The notes beneath the pieces are model-generated. The model was not told where the DNA came from and made no database searches. It saw nothing but the letters and a program-made list of their open reading frames with translations. Positions 8,666 through 17,571 of a stretch of DNA of 64,000 nucleotides are shown one piece after another (position 1 is the stretch's first letter; each line of letters starts with the position of its first letter). The DNA is taken from contig NZ_JAKLTQ010000001.1 in the NCBI RefSeq assembly GCF_022012395.1, positions 558,001 through 622,000 of the forward strand, given 5' to 3'. Source of the stretch: Arthrobacter hankyongi (GTDB lineage Bacteria; Actinomycetota; Actinomycetes; Actinomycetales; Micrococcaceae). The position numbers and the translations under genes are program-made.

Positions 8666-9187
8666 TCAGTCCAGCTGCGGCAGCTGCAGCACCAGCCACG
8701 GGCTGAATGCCCACGGAGCGGCGGCCACGGCGGTGCGCAGGTCCGAGGGATTCACCCAGCGGTATTCGGCCACCTCGTCCGGCCGCGGGTCCGGGGCCCC
8801 GGCGGCCAGCGCGGTGAAGACCGGGCAGAACTCGTTCTCCACGATCCCGGAGGCGTCCACGGCGCGGTAGCGGAACTGAGGCAGGACCAGCTTCAGATCC
8901 TCCAGCTCCAGCCCCAGCTCGTACCGGACCCGGCGGCGCACGGCATCCTCGAGGCGCTCGCCCGGGCCCGGGTGGCCGCAGGCGGAGTTGGTCCACACCC
9001 CCGGCCAGGCCTGCTTGGACAACGCCCGGCGGGTCACCAGCACGTGGCCGCGGGCATCGGAGATATGGCAGGAGAAAGCCAGGTGCAGCGGGGTTTCCCC
9101 GGTATGCACGCTGGCCTTGTCGGCCACCCCGATGGGCTTGAGGCCGCCGTCGAGCAGGACCACCTGCTCCGGCTTCGAAGTCTTCAT
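8666..9187 (-). CDS. idi: Isopentenyl-diphosphate delta-isomerase type I
   Basis: A 173-residue Nudix-fold type I isomerase that interconverts isopentenyl and dimethylallyl diphosphate in isoprenoid synthesis. The catalytic Cys70 is in TNSACGHPGPGE and the acidic pair Glu117/Glu119 is in VENEFCPVF. Metal-binding histidines are consistent (HLAFSCH region). Length is normal for bacterial IDI. It is a single gene, convergent with the HtaA gene and separated by 49 bp from the next leftward gene. Confidence 0.95.
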   Translation of the reverse strand: MKTSKPEQVVLLDGGLKPIGVADKASVHTGETPLHLAFSCHISDARGHVLVTRRALSKQAWPGVWTNSACGHPGPGERLEDAVRRRVRYELGLELEDLKLVLPQFRYRAVDASGIVENEFCPVFTALAAGAPDPRPDEVAEYRWVNPSDLRTAVAAAPWAFSPWLVLQLPQLD

Positions 9188-9236
9188 TGCCGCCTATTAT
9201 GCCGTGGTCCAAGGAACATCCCGTAGTCCGGCGGCC

Positions 9237-10100
9237 TCAGCGGCCGAATTCGATCCGCACCGAGTTGTCGTCCGGCAGCACCACCACCACGCCGTTGCGC
9301 ACGGTCCAGCCGTCGTGCAGGAAAAAGAAGCGGCCGCCGCTGACCTCCAGTAGGCGCAGCCCGTCGTAGCGGTAGAGCGGCGAGGCGGCGCTGCCGAGCC
9401 TGACCTCCCGCACCGCCGGACCGCCGATGCCCAGGGGTTTCACGCTGTACAGCTCGGCGTGGGGCAGGGTGGCCACGCGCTGCTCCAGGCTGGCAGCCAG
9501 TGACTGGCCCACGGCCTGGGCATGGTCCGCGGCGCCCCAGAACATCAGCAACGACACCAGCCCGAACACCAGCGCCGCCTCGGCCGCGCGCTGTTCCACC
9601 GGCGGCCGCTGCTCCGGGACGCTGCGCGCCAGCCGGCGCAGCCGCACTGCCCAGGCAGCCAGCAGCACGCCGCCCGCCATCACGTACGGCCCGAAGAGCG
9701 GTCCGTCCCCGGCCGCGGAGAGTTCCAGCAACAGCATCACGGCCGCCACCAGGACACCGGCAACGACGGCAACCAAGGTATAGCGGTGCACCGTTCCGCG
9801 TGTCGCCGGATCGTGGATCCGGCGCAGCAGCCAGCGGTCCAGCGTGAGCCAGATAAGGCCGGCGACGAGGGCAAAAACCAGCGGAATGAACAAATGGCTC
9901 AGGCTGAACAGGATCAGGTCCTGGGTGGTGTAGCCGAACAGCGTCACGTCCAGGCCCATGGCGCGGGCCTGGGCGTCGGCGCGGACCCAGCCGAAGTAGA
10001 TCAGCAGCGCGGTGGATAGGGTAATCGGCGGGCCGATGGCAGACACCACCGCCAGCACCCGGCCGCGGCGCGGGCGCTCCTCCTCGATCACTTCCTGCAC
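9237..10100 (-). CDS. Hypothetical membrane protein
   Basis: A 287-residue protein of no recognised family. Hydrophobic segments lie near residues 15-35, 62-88, 107-128, 138-155 and 172-187, followed by a soluble C-terminal domain (about 190-287) rich in beta-prone sequence. It has a GTG start with only a weak ribosome binding site, so the true start is uncertain. It lies divergent from the ABC-F gene. Function unknown. Confidence 0.7.
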   Translation of the reverse strand: MQEVIEEERPRRGRVLAVVSAIGPPITLSTALLIYFGWVRADAQARAMGLDVTLFGYTTQDLILFSLSHLFIPLVFALVAGLIWLTLDRWLLRRIHDPATRGTVHRYTLVAVVAGVLVAAVMLLLELSAAGDGPLFGPYVMAGGVLLAAWAVRLRRLARSVPEQRPPVEQRAAEAALVFGLVSLLMFWGAADHAQAVGQSLAASLEQRVATLPHAELYSVKPLGIGGPAVREVRLGSAASPLYRYDGLRLLEVSGGRFFFLHDGWTVRNGVVVVLPDDNSVRIEFGR

Positions 10101-10266
10101 GGGACCGGCCTGGCAGGGCGGGGATGGTGCATCCGGAACCTCGCTGTCTGCGGCTGCACAACCGGGGTCCTCCCGGACCTCCAGCGTAAGCCCGGCCCGC
10201 CGGTGCGGACCAGCCTGCCGGGCACACCCGTGCCGGTGCCGCCGGCGGGCTCCCTAGACTGGAGGG

Positions 10267-11919
10267 ATGACCGCAACACTCGTGGCAAAGGACCTCTCCG
10301 GCGGCCACGCCCACCGCACCCTCTTTTCCCACCTCGACCTGACCGTGGCCCCCGGGGACGTCGTCGGCGTCGTCGGCGCCAATGGTGCCGGCAAATCCAC
10401 CCTGCTGCGGATCCTGGCCGGGGTGGACCAGCCGCTGGCCGGCACCGTCAGTGCCGCGCCAGCCGATGCCTTCATCGGCTGGCTGCCGCAGGAGCACGAG
10501 CGGATTGCCGGCGAGAGCGTTGCGGCCTACCTGGCCCGGCGCACCGGTGCGGCCGCGGCCACCGCGGCGATGGAGGCGGCCGCGGAGGCGCTGGGCTCGG
10601 GCGGCAGGCCGGCCGAGGACGCCTATGCCTCCGCGCTGGAGCACTGGCTGGCCTGCGGCGCGGCGGACCTGGACGAGCGCATTCCCGGCATGCTGGCGGA
10701 GCTGGGCCTGGACACCGGGCCCGAGGCACCGATGACCGGGCTGTCCGGCGGGCAGGCCGCGCGCGTGGCACTGGCCGCCCTGCTGCTCAGCCGCTTCGAC
10801 ATCGTGCTGCTGGACGAGCCGACCAACGACCTGGACCTGGCCGGGCTGGCCCGGCTGGAGGAGTTCGTCCAGGGCCTGCGCGGCGGCGTCGTGCTGGTCT
10901 CCCATGACCGGGAATTCCTGGCCCGCTGCGTCAGCACCGTGGTGGAGCTGGACCTGGCCCAGGGCCAGGTGGCGGTGTACGACGGCGGCTACGATTCCTT
11001 CCTGGCCGAGCGCACGGTGGCCCGCCGGCACGCCCGCGAAGCCTACGAGGAATTCGCCGGGAAGAAGGCCGAGCTCGTCGGCCGGGCCCGGACGATGCGC
11101 GAATGGAGCTCCCAGGGTGTGCGCAACGCGCTGAAGAAGAGTCCGGACAATGACAAGATCCGCCGCCGGGCCAACACCGAGTCCTCGGAGAAGCAGGCCC
11201 AGAAGGTGCGCCAGATGGAATCGCGCATCGCCCGGCTGGACGAGGTCGAGGAGCCGCGCAAGGAATGGCAGCTGCAGTTCAGCATCGGCGCCGCCCCGCG
11301 GTCGAGTTCGGTGGTGGCCACCCTGAACCAGGCGGTGGCCCGGCGCGGGGACTTCACCCTCGGCCCGGTGTCGGTGCAGGTGGACGCCGGCGAGCGGATC
11401 GGCATCACCGGCCCCAACGGCGCGGGCAAGTCCACGCTGCTGCGCCTGCTGCTCGGCCATGAGGCGCCCGACGGCGGCGGAGCCACGCTGGGTGCCTCCG
11501 TCGCCGTCGGCGAAATCGACCAGGCTCGCCGGCTGCTGGCGCCGGAGCAGCCGCTGGCCGAGGCCTTCGAAGCCCAGGTCCCCGCGCTCAACCGTTCCGA
11601 GGTGCGCACGCTGCTGGCCAAGTTCGGTCTGAAGGCGGACCAGACCGGCAGCACCGTGGACCGCCTCTCCCCCGGCGAACGGACCCGCGCCGCGCTGGCG
11701 CTGCTGCAGGCGCGCGGGGTGAACCTGCTGGTGCTGGACGAGCCCACCAACCATCTGGACCTGCCCGCCATCGAACAGCTGGAACAGGCGCTGGAAACCT
11801 ACGACGGCGCCCTGCTGCTGGTCTCGCACGACCGCCGGCTGCTCGAAAACGTCCGGCTGGACACCCGCTGGGAGGTGGCGGCGGGACAGGTCGCCGTGCG
11901 GCCGCTGGGTCCGGCCTGA
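10267..11919 (+). CDS. ABC-F family ATP-binding protein
   Basis: A 550-residue soluble protein with two ABC domains. Walker A motifs are GANGAGKST (about residue 38) and GPNGAGKST (about 384); signature motifs are LSGGQ and LSPGE; Walker B segments are VLLDEPTND and LVLDEPTNH. A charged linker (about residues 250-330) separates them and there are no membrane helices, as in ABC-F translation factors. These act on the ribosome; some relieve antibiotic inhibition. The second signature (LSPGE) is atypical. GGAGGG precedes the ATG. Whether it is a housekeeping or resistance type is not resolved. Confidence 0.9.
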   Translation: MTATLVAKDLSGGHAHRTLFSHLDLTVAPGDVVGVVGANGAGKSTLLRILAGVDQPLAGTVSAAPADAFIGWLPQEHERIAGESVAAYLARRTGAAAATAAMEAAAEALGSGGRPAEDAYASALEHWLACGAADLDERIPGMLAELGLDTGPEAPMTGLSGGQAARVALAALLLSRFDIVLLDEPTNDLDLAGLARLEEFVQGLRGGVVLVSHDREFLARCVSTVVELDLAQGQVAVYDGGYDSFLAERTVARRHAREAYEEFAGKKAELVGRARTMREWSSQGVRNALKKSPDNDKIRRRANTESSEKQAQKVRQMESRIARLDEVEEPRKEWQLQFSIGAAPRSSSVVATLNQAVARRGDFTLGPVSVQVDAGERIGITGPNGAGKSTLLRLLLGHEAPDGGGATLGASVAVGEIDQARRLLAPEQPLAEAFEAQVPALNRSEVRTLLAKFGLKADQTGSTVDRLSPGERTRAALALLQARGVNLLVLDEPTNHLDLPAIEQLEQALETYDGALLLVSHDRRLLENVRLDTRWEVAAGQVAVRPLGPA

Positions 11920-11932
11920 CCGGGCCGGTCAG
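11916..11932. terminator. Bidirectional hairpin overlapping two stop codons
   Basis: CTGACC-GGGCC-GGTCAG forms a 6-bp stem that contains the TGA of the ABC-F gene on one arm and the TGA of the convergent phosphatase gene on the other. It probably stops transcription both ways. Confidence 0.5.
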
Positions 11933-12528
11933 CCGGCGGCGGCCGGGACGGCGGCCGGCTCTTCCGCTGCGGGGTACCGGCGCAGCAGCTCCAGGTCCAC
12001 CGGCACGGCCTGCGCGTTGGGCACCCGGGGATGCGGCCGGCCCAGCAGCGCGGACATGGTCAGCCGGATGAGGGTGCCGTGGGCGACGGCGACGATCCGG
12101 CGCCCGGGATGCCGGCCGGCCAGCTCGCGCAGCGCCGCGACGCCGCGGGCGGCCACCTCCGCCTCGGCCTCGGCCGCCCCGAAGATCGGGGTCATTTCCG
12201 GTTCGCTCAGGCCGTTGAGGTACTCGCCTTCGCACCGGCCGTAGTCGCGCTCGAGCAGTCCGGGCAGCGTCAGCGCCAGTTCGAGCCCCGCGGCGGCGCC
12301 GATGATCCGGGCGGTTTCGACGGCGCGCTGCAGCGGCGAGGACACCAGCAGGTCCCAGCCGCCGCCGGCCAGCGCCGCTCCGGCATCCCGGGCCTGGCCG
12401 CGGCCGACGTCGTTAAGCGGAATGTCGGTACGCCCCTGCAGGCGCCCGGCCGCATTCCAATCCGTCTCGCCGTGCCGGATCAGCACCAGCGCACCGTCGG
12501 TATCCGTCAGCCCATGGGCGTTGTCCAA
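11929..12528 (-). CDS. Histidine phosphatase family protein (phosphoglycerate mutase-like)
   Basis: A 199-residue branch-1 histidine phosphatase. The catalytic RHGETDWN motif is near residue 17, with the second catalytic His in VAHGTLIR and the Arg in SSPLQRAVETA. Substrate may be a sugar phosphate or nucleotide. Two TTG starts are possible. The inner one is chosen because GGAGG lies 5 bases upstream; the outer would overlap that site. The gene converges on the ABC-F gene and lies 27 bp downstream of the ribokinase gene, so it may be read from the same transcript. Confidence 0.85.
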   Translation of the reverse strand: MDNAHGLTDTDGALVLIRHGETDWNAAGRLQGRTDIPLNDVGRGQARDAGAALAGGGWDLLVSSPLQRAVETARIIGAAAGLELALTLPGLLERDYGRCEGEYLNGLSEPEMTPIFGAAEAEAEVAARGVAALRELAGRHPGRRIVAVAHGTLIRLTMSALLGRPHPRVPNAQAVPVDLELLRRYPAAEEPAAVPAAAG

Positions 12529-12555
12529 TGATTCCTCCTTCAAGCAATCCCCCTA

Positions 12556-13497
12556 TTATCCGCCAGCGGACGGCCGGCCCGGCTCCCCGGCCCATGGATA
12601 GGACTGCTGCGCCCCCGGGGCGGTGACCGTGCGGGCCGCTACCTCCGCCGCCAGTTCGCATGCCTGCTGCAGCGCCAGCCCGCTCGCCAGCCCTGCGGCC
12701 ATGGCCCCGACGAAGGCATCACCGGCGCCGGTGGTATCGACCGCCGCTACCGCCGGAGCCGGCACATGCACGGTGCCCCCGCCGTCGGCCAGTACGGCGC
12801 CCCGGGCGCCCAGTGTCACCACCACCGCGGCCAGCCCGGCGGCGGCCAGTGCCCGCGCCAGTGCGGTCCCGTCCGGCACCGGCTCCCCGGTCAGGTCCAG
12901 CCGGCCGCCGGTCAGGATGCGCAGGGCCTGCTCCGCCTCGTGTTCGTTGACCACCAGGACGGCTGCCCGCCGGATGGCCTCGGCCGCCAGCGGCACCACC
13001 GGCGCCAGGTTCAGCACGGTGCGGACACCGGCGGCGGCGAGCGCGTCCAGGGCGTACTCGACGGTCTGCGGCGGGACTTCGCCCTGCAGCACCACGACGT
13101 CGCAGCCGGCCAGGCGCGGCAGTGCCGCGGTGACCCGGGCGATGTCCACGGCCAGGTTGGCCCCGGGCACGACGACGATGCTGTTTTCGGCCTGCCGGTC
13201 CACGGTGACCACGGCCAGGCCGGTGGGGTCATCGGCCTCGGCCACCAGGGCCAGGTCCACCCGGCTTTGCCGCAGCAGTTCGGTGGCGGCGGCGGCATTG
13301 GCGTCCCTGCCCACCGCCCCGACCAGCAGCACGGCGGCGCCCTGCCTGGCCGCGGCGACGGCTTGGTTGGCGCCCTTGCCGCCGGGCGACAGGGTGCCCC
13401 CGGAACCCAGCAGCGTTTCGCCGGGGCCGGGGATCCGGTCCACCAGCAGGGTCAGGTCGACGTTGATGGATCCGATGACTCCTACGGTGCCGGGCAT
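12556..13497 (-). CDS. rbsK: Ribokinase-type PfkB carbohydrate kinase
   Basis: A 313-residue PfkB-family sugar kinase. The N-terminal signature GGKGANQAVAAARQG (about residues 40-54) and the C-terminal DTTGAGDAFVGA anion-hole and catalytic Asp motif (about 247-258) are intact. The ATG at 13497 has GGAAAGG upstream and matches the usual ribokinase start. It lies 34 bp after the DeoR gene in the same direction at the distal end of the polyol locus, so it may phosphorylate a sugar there rather than ribose. The symbol reflects family, not proven substrate. Confidence 0.85.
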   Translation of the reverse strand: MPGTVGVIGSINVDLTLLVDRIPGPGETLLGSGGTLSPGGKGANQAVAAARQGAAVLLVGAVGRDANAAAATELLRQSRVDLALVAEADDPTGLAVVTVDRQAENSIVVVPGANLAVDIARVTAALPRLAGCDVVVLQGEVPPQTVEYALDALAAAGVRTVLNLAPVVPLAAEAIRRAAVLVVNEHEAEQALRILTGGRLDLTGEPVPDGTALARALAAAGLAAVVVTLGARGAVLADGGGTVHVPAPAVAAVDTTGAGDAFVGAMAAGLASGLALQQACELAAEVAARTVTAPGAQQSYPWAGEPGRPSAGG

Positions 13498-13531
13498 GTG
13501 CGCGTTTCCTTTCCCCGGCCGGACCGGTGCC

Positions 13532-14362
13532 TCAGCTGTGCTTTGCCGCAGCCTCCCGGACATGGTTGCCAGCCACCACCACCGGAATGTTCCGGGATTC
13601 CAGGCGGGCGATGTCGTCGGGCTTGGTCCGCGAATCTACCACAACGGCGTCGAACCCGGACAACGGCGCCAGCGCGTGCAGCGCGCGCTTCTCGAACTTG
13701 GTGTGGTCCACCAGCAGCAGCCGCCTGGCTGAGGCCTCGAACATGGCCTTCTTGACGTCCACCGTCTCCTGGCTCTGGTGGAAACACACATCGTCGATGA
13801 CCGCGGCGGCGGACATCACAAACAGGTCCGCCCGCAGGTTCCGGATGGCCTCGGTGGTCATCCCGCCCATGAAGGAGCTGCACCAGTTGTAGTACGTCCC
13901 GCCGAGGGCCACCAGCGAGATGCCGCGGGCGCTCTTGAGCTCGTTGATGACGGTCAGGACATTGGTCAGCACCGTCAGCGGGGCGCGGGAGGGAAGCATC
14001 TTGGCCAGTTCCAGCACCGTCGTCGAATCGTCCACGAAAATGGCCTGCCCCGGTTCCACGAATTCGAGCGCGGCCTTGGCGATTTCCCTCTTCTCTTCGC
14101 GCTGCAGGCCGGACCGGTAGACGTCGCTGGATTCGACCAGGCTGGAGGACAGCGCCGTGGCCACGCCGCGCGACTTGCGCAGCAGCCCCCGGGCCTCCAG
14201 TTCGTCCAGGTCCCGGTGGACGGTCATCTGGCTGGTGCCGAACCGCTCGGCCAGTTCGTCGATCCGCACCGCGCCTTCGGCCATCACCATCTCCGAGATG
14301 GTCCGCTGCCGTTCCAGCTGCCGGGACAGCCGCGCCCGCGCGTTTCCCCCCTCGGTCTTCAT
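13532..14362 (-). CDS. DeoR/GlpR family transcriptional regulator
   Basis: A 276-residue DeoR-type repressor. The N-terminal winged helix (about residues 18-72, with RIDELAERFGTSQMTVHRDLDEL) precedes a sugar-phosphate-binding isomerase-like domain containing VDDSTTVLELA and VDHTKFEKRAL. It has AGGAGG at optimal spacing. It sits within the leftward polyol cluster, 83 bp after the TIM-like gene, and probably represses the locus until a phosphorylated intermediate such as an erythrulose phosphate accumulates. Confidence 0.92.
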   Translation of the reverse strand: MKTEGGNARARLSRQLERQRTISEMVMAEGAVRIDELAERFGTSQMTVHRDLDELEARGLLRKSRGVATALSSSLVESSDVYRSGLQREEKREIAKAALEFVEPGQAIFVDDSTTVLELAKMLPSRAPLTVLTNVLTVINELKSARGISLVALGGTYYNWCSSFMGGMTTEAIRNLRADLFVMSAAAVIDDVCFHQSQETVDVKKAMFEASARRLLLVDHTKFEKRALHALAPLSGFDAVVVDSRTKPDDIARLESRNIPVVVAGNHVREAAAKHS

Positions 14363-14390
14363 GCTTCCTCCTGAAAATCATCTCCTCCGG

Positions 14391-14412
14391 CGGCCGGTCC
14401 GTGGTCCGGCCG
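14391..14412 (-). promoter_or_regulatory. Hairpin between the isomerase and DeoR genes
   Basis: CGGCCGG and CCGGCCG pair as a 7-bp stem around an 8-nt loop in the 83-bp gap. It may end or attenuate the structural operon before the regulator gene. No clear T-run follows. Confidence 0.4.
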
Positions 14413-14445
14413 TTTCAACCCTATGTCGGTCCGCCCCGGCCCGGG

Positions 14446-15222
14446 TCATTGTGACCGGGCCGCGGCTTCATCGACAATGTCCGCCAGCGCCCCGACGTCG
14501 TGCGCGAAACGCCCCAGGAACAGCCCGTCCACCTCCTGGCCCAGCCGGGTCAGCAGGCCCGGCCCCGCGCTGCCGCCGTAGATCACCTGGTGCCGGGTGA
14601 ACCGGTCCTGGCCGGCGAGCCAGGCCTGCAGGAGGGCGCAGACGCCGCGGATGTGCTCCGCCGAGGCCGGCTCGCTGGCACCGATCGCCCAGACCGGCTC
14701 GTAGGCGGCGATGACCGGCAGGTCCTGCCGGCCCGGCACGCTCCGCACCGCCGCGGCCAGCTGGGCGGTGCAGACCCGGGCCGCTTCCTCCACCGGCAGC
14801 CGCTGCTCTTCGCCGATGCAGATGACGGGAGCCAGGCCGTTGCGCAGCGCGGCGGCGGTCTTGACGGCCACGGTCCGGTCATCCTCGGCGAAGAGCCGGC
14901 GCCGTTCGGCGTGGCCGACCTCCACATACCGGCAGCCGGCCTCCCGCAGCTGCGGCCCGCTGACCTCCCCCGTGTACGGCCCGCTGTCCTCCCAGTACAG
15001 GTTCTGCGCCCCGAGCCCCACCGGGCCGCCGGCGAAGGCCTGCCCGGCGGGGACCAGCGCCGGGAAGCTCGGCAGGATGAACAGCGCCACCTTGCCGCTG
15101 CCCAGGGCCGGGTGGTCCGCCGCCATCCGGGCAACGGCCCGGCACCAGTCCACGGTCTGCTGGTAGCCGAAGTACATCTTCAGGCTCACCCCCAGCAGGG
15201 TGGGAGCCGGCTCAGTGCTCAT
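14446..15222 (-). CDS. lerI: TIM-like isomerase, probable L-erythrulose-1-phosphate isomerase
   Basis: A 258-residue triosephosphate-isomerase-fold enzyme. The catalytic residues are present: Lys in SLKMYF (near residue 15), His in [11 protein letters not shown] and Glu in AYEPVWAIG; the phosphate loop YGGSAGP is near the C-terminus. The usual N-x-K start is S-x-K, as expected for a catabolic paralogue rather than glycolytic TIM. In characterised Brucella and Mycobacterium pathways, TIM paralogues next to RpiB and DhaK-type genes convert L-erythrulose-1-phosphate to D-erythrulose-4-phosphate. It overlaps the RpiB gene by 4 bp. The symbol is by context. Confidence 0.8.
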   Translation of the reverse strand: MSTEPAPTLLGVSLKMYFGYQQTVDWCRAVARMAADHPALGSGKVALFILPSFPALVPAGQAFAGGPVGLGAQNLYWEDSGPYTGEVSGPQLREAGCRYVEVGHAERRRLFAEDDRTVAVKTAAALRNGLAPVICIGEEQRLPVEEAARVCTAQLAAAVRSVPGRQDLPVIAAYEPVWAIGASEPASAEHIRGVCALLQAWLAGQDRFTRHQVIYGGSAGPGLLTRLGQEVDGLFLGRFAHDVGALADIVDEAAARSQ

Positions 15223-15725
15223 GCTTCCGTCGGCGCCCGGGAACCGGCCGGCGGCGCGGTCATGTTCTGCGTTTCATAGTCGGTCATCAGCTGGACCTTC
15301 TTCGCTGACGGAGAGGACTCGTCGAATTCGTAGGTGAGCCATTCCTGCGCCAGCCGGCGGGCCAGCTCGATGCCGACGACGCGCTGGCCGAAGGTCAGCA
15401 CCTGGGCGTTGTTGCTCAGCACAGCGCGCTCCACCGAGTAGCTGTCATGCGCGGTGACGGCGCGGATGCCCGGAACCTTGTTGGCCGCAATCGCCACCCC
15501 CAGCCCGGTGCCGCAGACCAGCAGCGCCCGGTCGGCCTCGCCCTTGGCGATCAGCTCGGCGGCGGCGATGGCAATGCTGGGGTAGGCGGTGTTCTCCTCG
15601 TCCCCGACGCCGACGTCGACGACCGATTCCACCCGCTCGTTGGACTGCAGGTCCGCCTTGATCTTCTCTTTGTAGTCCAGGCCTGCGTCGTCGCTGCCGA
15701 CGACGAGGCGAAGCTTCTTAGTCAT
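15219..15725 (-). CDS. derI: RpiB/LacAB family isomerase, probable D-erythrulose-4-phosphate isomerase
   Basis: A 168-residue RpiB-type sugar-phosphate isomerase. Family features are [14 protein letters not shown] at the start, [22 protein letters not shown] around residue 80 and an RNNAQVL-like [15 protein letters not shown] segment. In erythritol catabolism RpiB homologues convert D-erythrulose-4-phosphate to D-erythrose-4-phosphate. The start has AAGGAG upstream and overlaps the kinase stop by 8 bp; its own stop overlaps the TIM-like start by 4 bp. A ribose-5-phosphate role is the alternative, but context favours the tetrose one. Confidence 0.8.
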   Translation of the reverse strand: MTKKLRLVVGSDDAGLDYKEKIKADLQSNERVESVVDVGVGDEENTAYPSIAIAAAELIAKGEADRALLVCGTGLGVAIAANKVPGIRAVTAHDSYSVERAVLSNNAQVLTFGQRVVGIELARRLAQEWLTYEFDESSPSAKKVQLMTDYETQNMTAPPAGSRAPTEA

Positions 15726-17502
15726 AAGTTTCTCCTTGATTGTTATATCCCCGCGGTTTCGCTCCGGGCCCGCCTTCCAAAAGCTTGCGTTCGATCGTGC
15801 GGGCCACCATGGCCATCGACACCGCCCCGGGATCGGGCGTGCCCACGCTTTTTTCGGCCAGCGGGCGGGCGCGGCCCATCTTCGGCACCATCTGTGCGGT
15901 GGCGTCCGCCGACCGCTGGGCGACGTCGGCCGCTGCCGACCAGGCGGCGCGCAGCGAGGACCCGGCACGGACGTGTTCACTGAGCGAGTCGCTGAAGGGC
16001 AGCAGCACGTCCAGCAGGGTCTTGTCGCCGAGGCTGGCCTTGCCGAATTGCTGGATTTTCTGCCCCGCCTCGGCGATGCCCGCGGACACGGAGACGGCGT
16101 CGGGCGGAACGTCGTTACCCACCCGGGCGCCGACGGTGTTCAACGCCATGCCCCACAGCGCCCCGGAGGTGCCGCCGGCCTTGTCCGCCCACGCGTCGCC
16201 GGCCAACTGCAGCAGGGAGCCGGCCCCGGCGCCGGCGGCCAGGGCGTCGCGTCCGGCGGCCACGGCGGCGGTGGCGCCGCGCTGCATGCCGATGCCATGG
16301 TCCCCGTCGCCGGCGACCGAATCGAGCCGGCCCAGTTCCGGAGCCTGTTCATCCAGCAGGTCCTTCATCGCTTCGAGAATGGCCTGGACCCCTTCGGCGG
16401 CCTCCCGTGAGGCGGCCGACGCCGCCGGCAGCTCCGCCGCCGCGGCCTCCTCCTGGTAGCCCTCGGCGGCGCCCTGCACGCTGGCGGCCACGGCGCCCTT
16501 CCGGAACGCCGGGGTACTCGCCGGCGCCGTCCAGTACCGTTCCAGCTCCTCGTCCAGCCAGAACAGGGTCAGTGAGGCGCCAGCCATCTGGAAACTGGTG
16601 ACCAGCTCGCCCACTTCGGGGTCCACAATGGTGATTCCGGCGTCGTCCAGCAGCTGGCGGACACGGCGGAAGACCACGAACAGTTCCTCGGACTTGACCG
16701 AGCCCAGCCCGTTGAGGACCAGCCCGACCCGGCTGCCCCGGACATCCCCAGCAGCGATGTCCGGGGGCAGGTCGGCCAGCAGGGTGTCCACGAACAGTTC
16801 GGCCGCCTCATCGGCGGTGGGCAGGCTCCGTTCGCTGATCCCGGGTTCGCCGTGGATCCCGAGGCCGACGGCCATCTTTCCGGCCGGCACGGTAAAGAGC
16901 GGTTCGCTCGAGCCGGGCAGGGTGCAGCCGGCGAAGGCCACGCCGAAGGAGCGCGTGCGGTCATTGGCCCGCGCAGCCACCCGGACCACTTCGTCCAGGT
17001 CGCCGCCGGCGTCCGCACAGGCGCCGGCCACCTTGAACACGGTCAGGTCGCCGGCCACCCCGCGCCGCTTGGCGGTCTCGGCCGGCGGAGCGCTGGAGAC
17101 GTCGTCGGTCACCGAGACGGTCCGGGCCTCAATGCCTTCGGCGATCAGCCGGTCCTGCGCCTGGGTGAAGTTCAGGACGTCCCCGGCATAGTTGCCGTAG
17201 CTGAACAGGACGCCGCCGCCGTTCTGGGCGGCCTTGGCCACCGAATAGATCTGTTGGGCCGAGGGCGAGGCGAAGATGTTGCCCATCGCCGCGCCGTGGG
17301 CCAGTCCCGGCCCGACGAGTCCGGCGAAGGCCGGGTAGTGGCCGGATCCTCCGCCGATCACGACCGCCACCTGGCCCGGAGCCGGCCGGGTGCTGCGGAC
17401 CACGCCGCCGGGCACCCGCCGGACCCACTGCGGGTAGGCGGCAACGAATCCCTCGGTCAGTTCGTCGGTGAAATCCTCGGGATTATTAAACAGGTAAGCC
17501 AT
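15718..17502 (-). CDS. lerK: DhaK-DhaL fusion kinase, probable L-erythrulose kinase
   Basis: A 594-residue ATP-dependent dihydroxyacetone-kinase-type enzyme. The DhaK domain (about 1-335) has [12 protein letters not shown] (50-61) and His217 in GIHGEPG, which binds the ketose covalently. The DhaL nucleotide domain (about 365-580) has the metal-binding [12 protein letters not shown] (398-409) and [11 protein letters not shown]. The same architecture in Mycobacterium LerK phosphorylates L-erythrulose. The gene sits between the transporter binding protein and two isomerases, so tetrose phosphorylation is more likely than dihydroxyacetone. Confidence 0.85.
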   Translation of the reverse strand: MAYLFNNPEDFTDELTEGFVAAYPQWVRRVPGGVVRSTRPAPGQVAVVIGGGSGHYPAFAGLVGPGLAHGAAMGNIFASPSAQQIYSVAKAAQNGGGVLFSYGNYAGDVLNFTQAQDRLIAEGIEARTVSVTDDVSSAPPAETAKRRGVAGDLTVFKVAGACADAGGDLDEVVRVAARANDRTRSFGVAFAGCTLPGSSEPLFTVPAGKMAVGLGIHGEPGISERSLPTADEAAELFVDTLLADLPPDIAAGDVRGSRVGLVLNGLGSVKSEELFVVFRRVRQLLDDAGITIVDPEVGELVTSFQMAGASLTLFWLDEELERYWTAPASTPAFRKGAVAASVQGAAEGYQEEAAAAELPAASAASREAAEGVQAILEAMKDLLDEQAPELGRLDSVAGDGDHGIGMQRGATAAVAAGRDALAAGAGAGSLLQLAGDAWADKAGGTSGALWGMALNTVGARVGNDVPPDAVSVSAGIAEAGQKIQQFGKASLGDKTLLDVLLPFSDSLSEHVRAGSSLRAAWSAAADVAQRSADATAQMVPKMGRARPLAEKSVGTPDPGAVSMAMVARTIERKLLEGGPGAKPRGYNNQGETYD

Positions 17503-17536
17503 GGGAAAGCAGTCTCCTGGGCTGAAGTGATGGGGC

Positions 17537-17564
17537 GCGGGGCGGGCCGGCGGGCCCGCCCCGC
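17537..17564 (-). promoter_or_regulatory. GC-only hairpin after the binding-protein gene
   Basis: GCGGGGCGGGC (17537-17547) and its complement (17554-17564) form an 11-bp stem with a 6-nt loop, 7 bp after the binding-protein stop and before the kinase gene. Such intercistronic hairpins often protect the upstream message or partly terminate, keeping binding-protein levels above those of distal genes. Confidence 0.6.
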
Positions 17565-17571
17565 GGTGCTG

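Noticed and set aside
9184-11829. 881-codon open frame on the minus strand
   Set aside because: It lies antisense to the ABC-F gene and in another frame of the membrane protein gene, and has no protein-like motifs.
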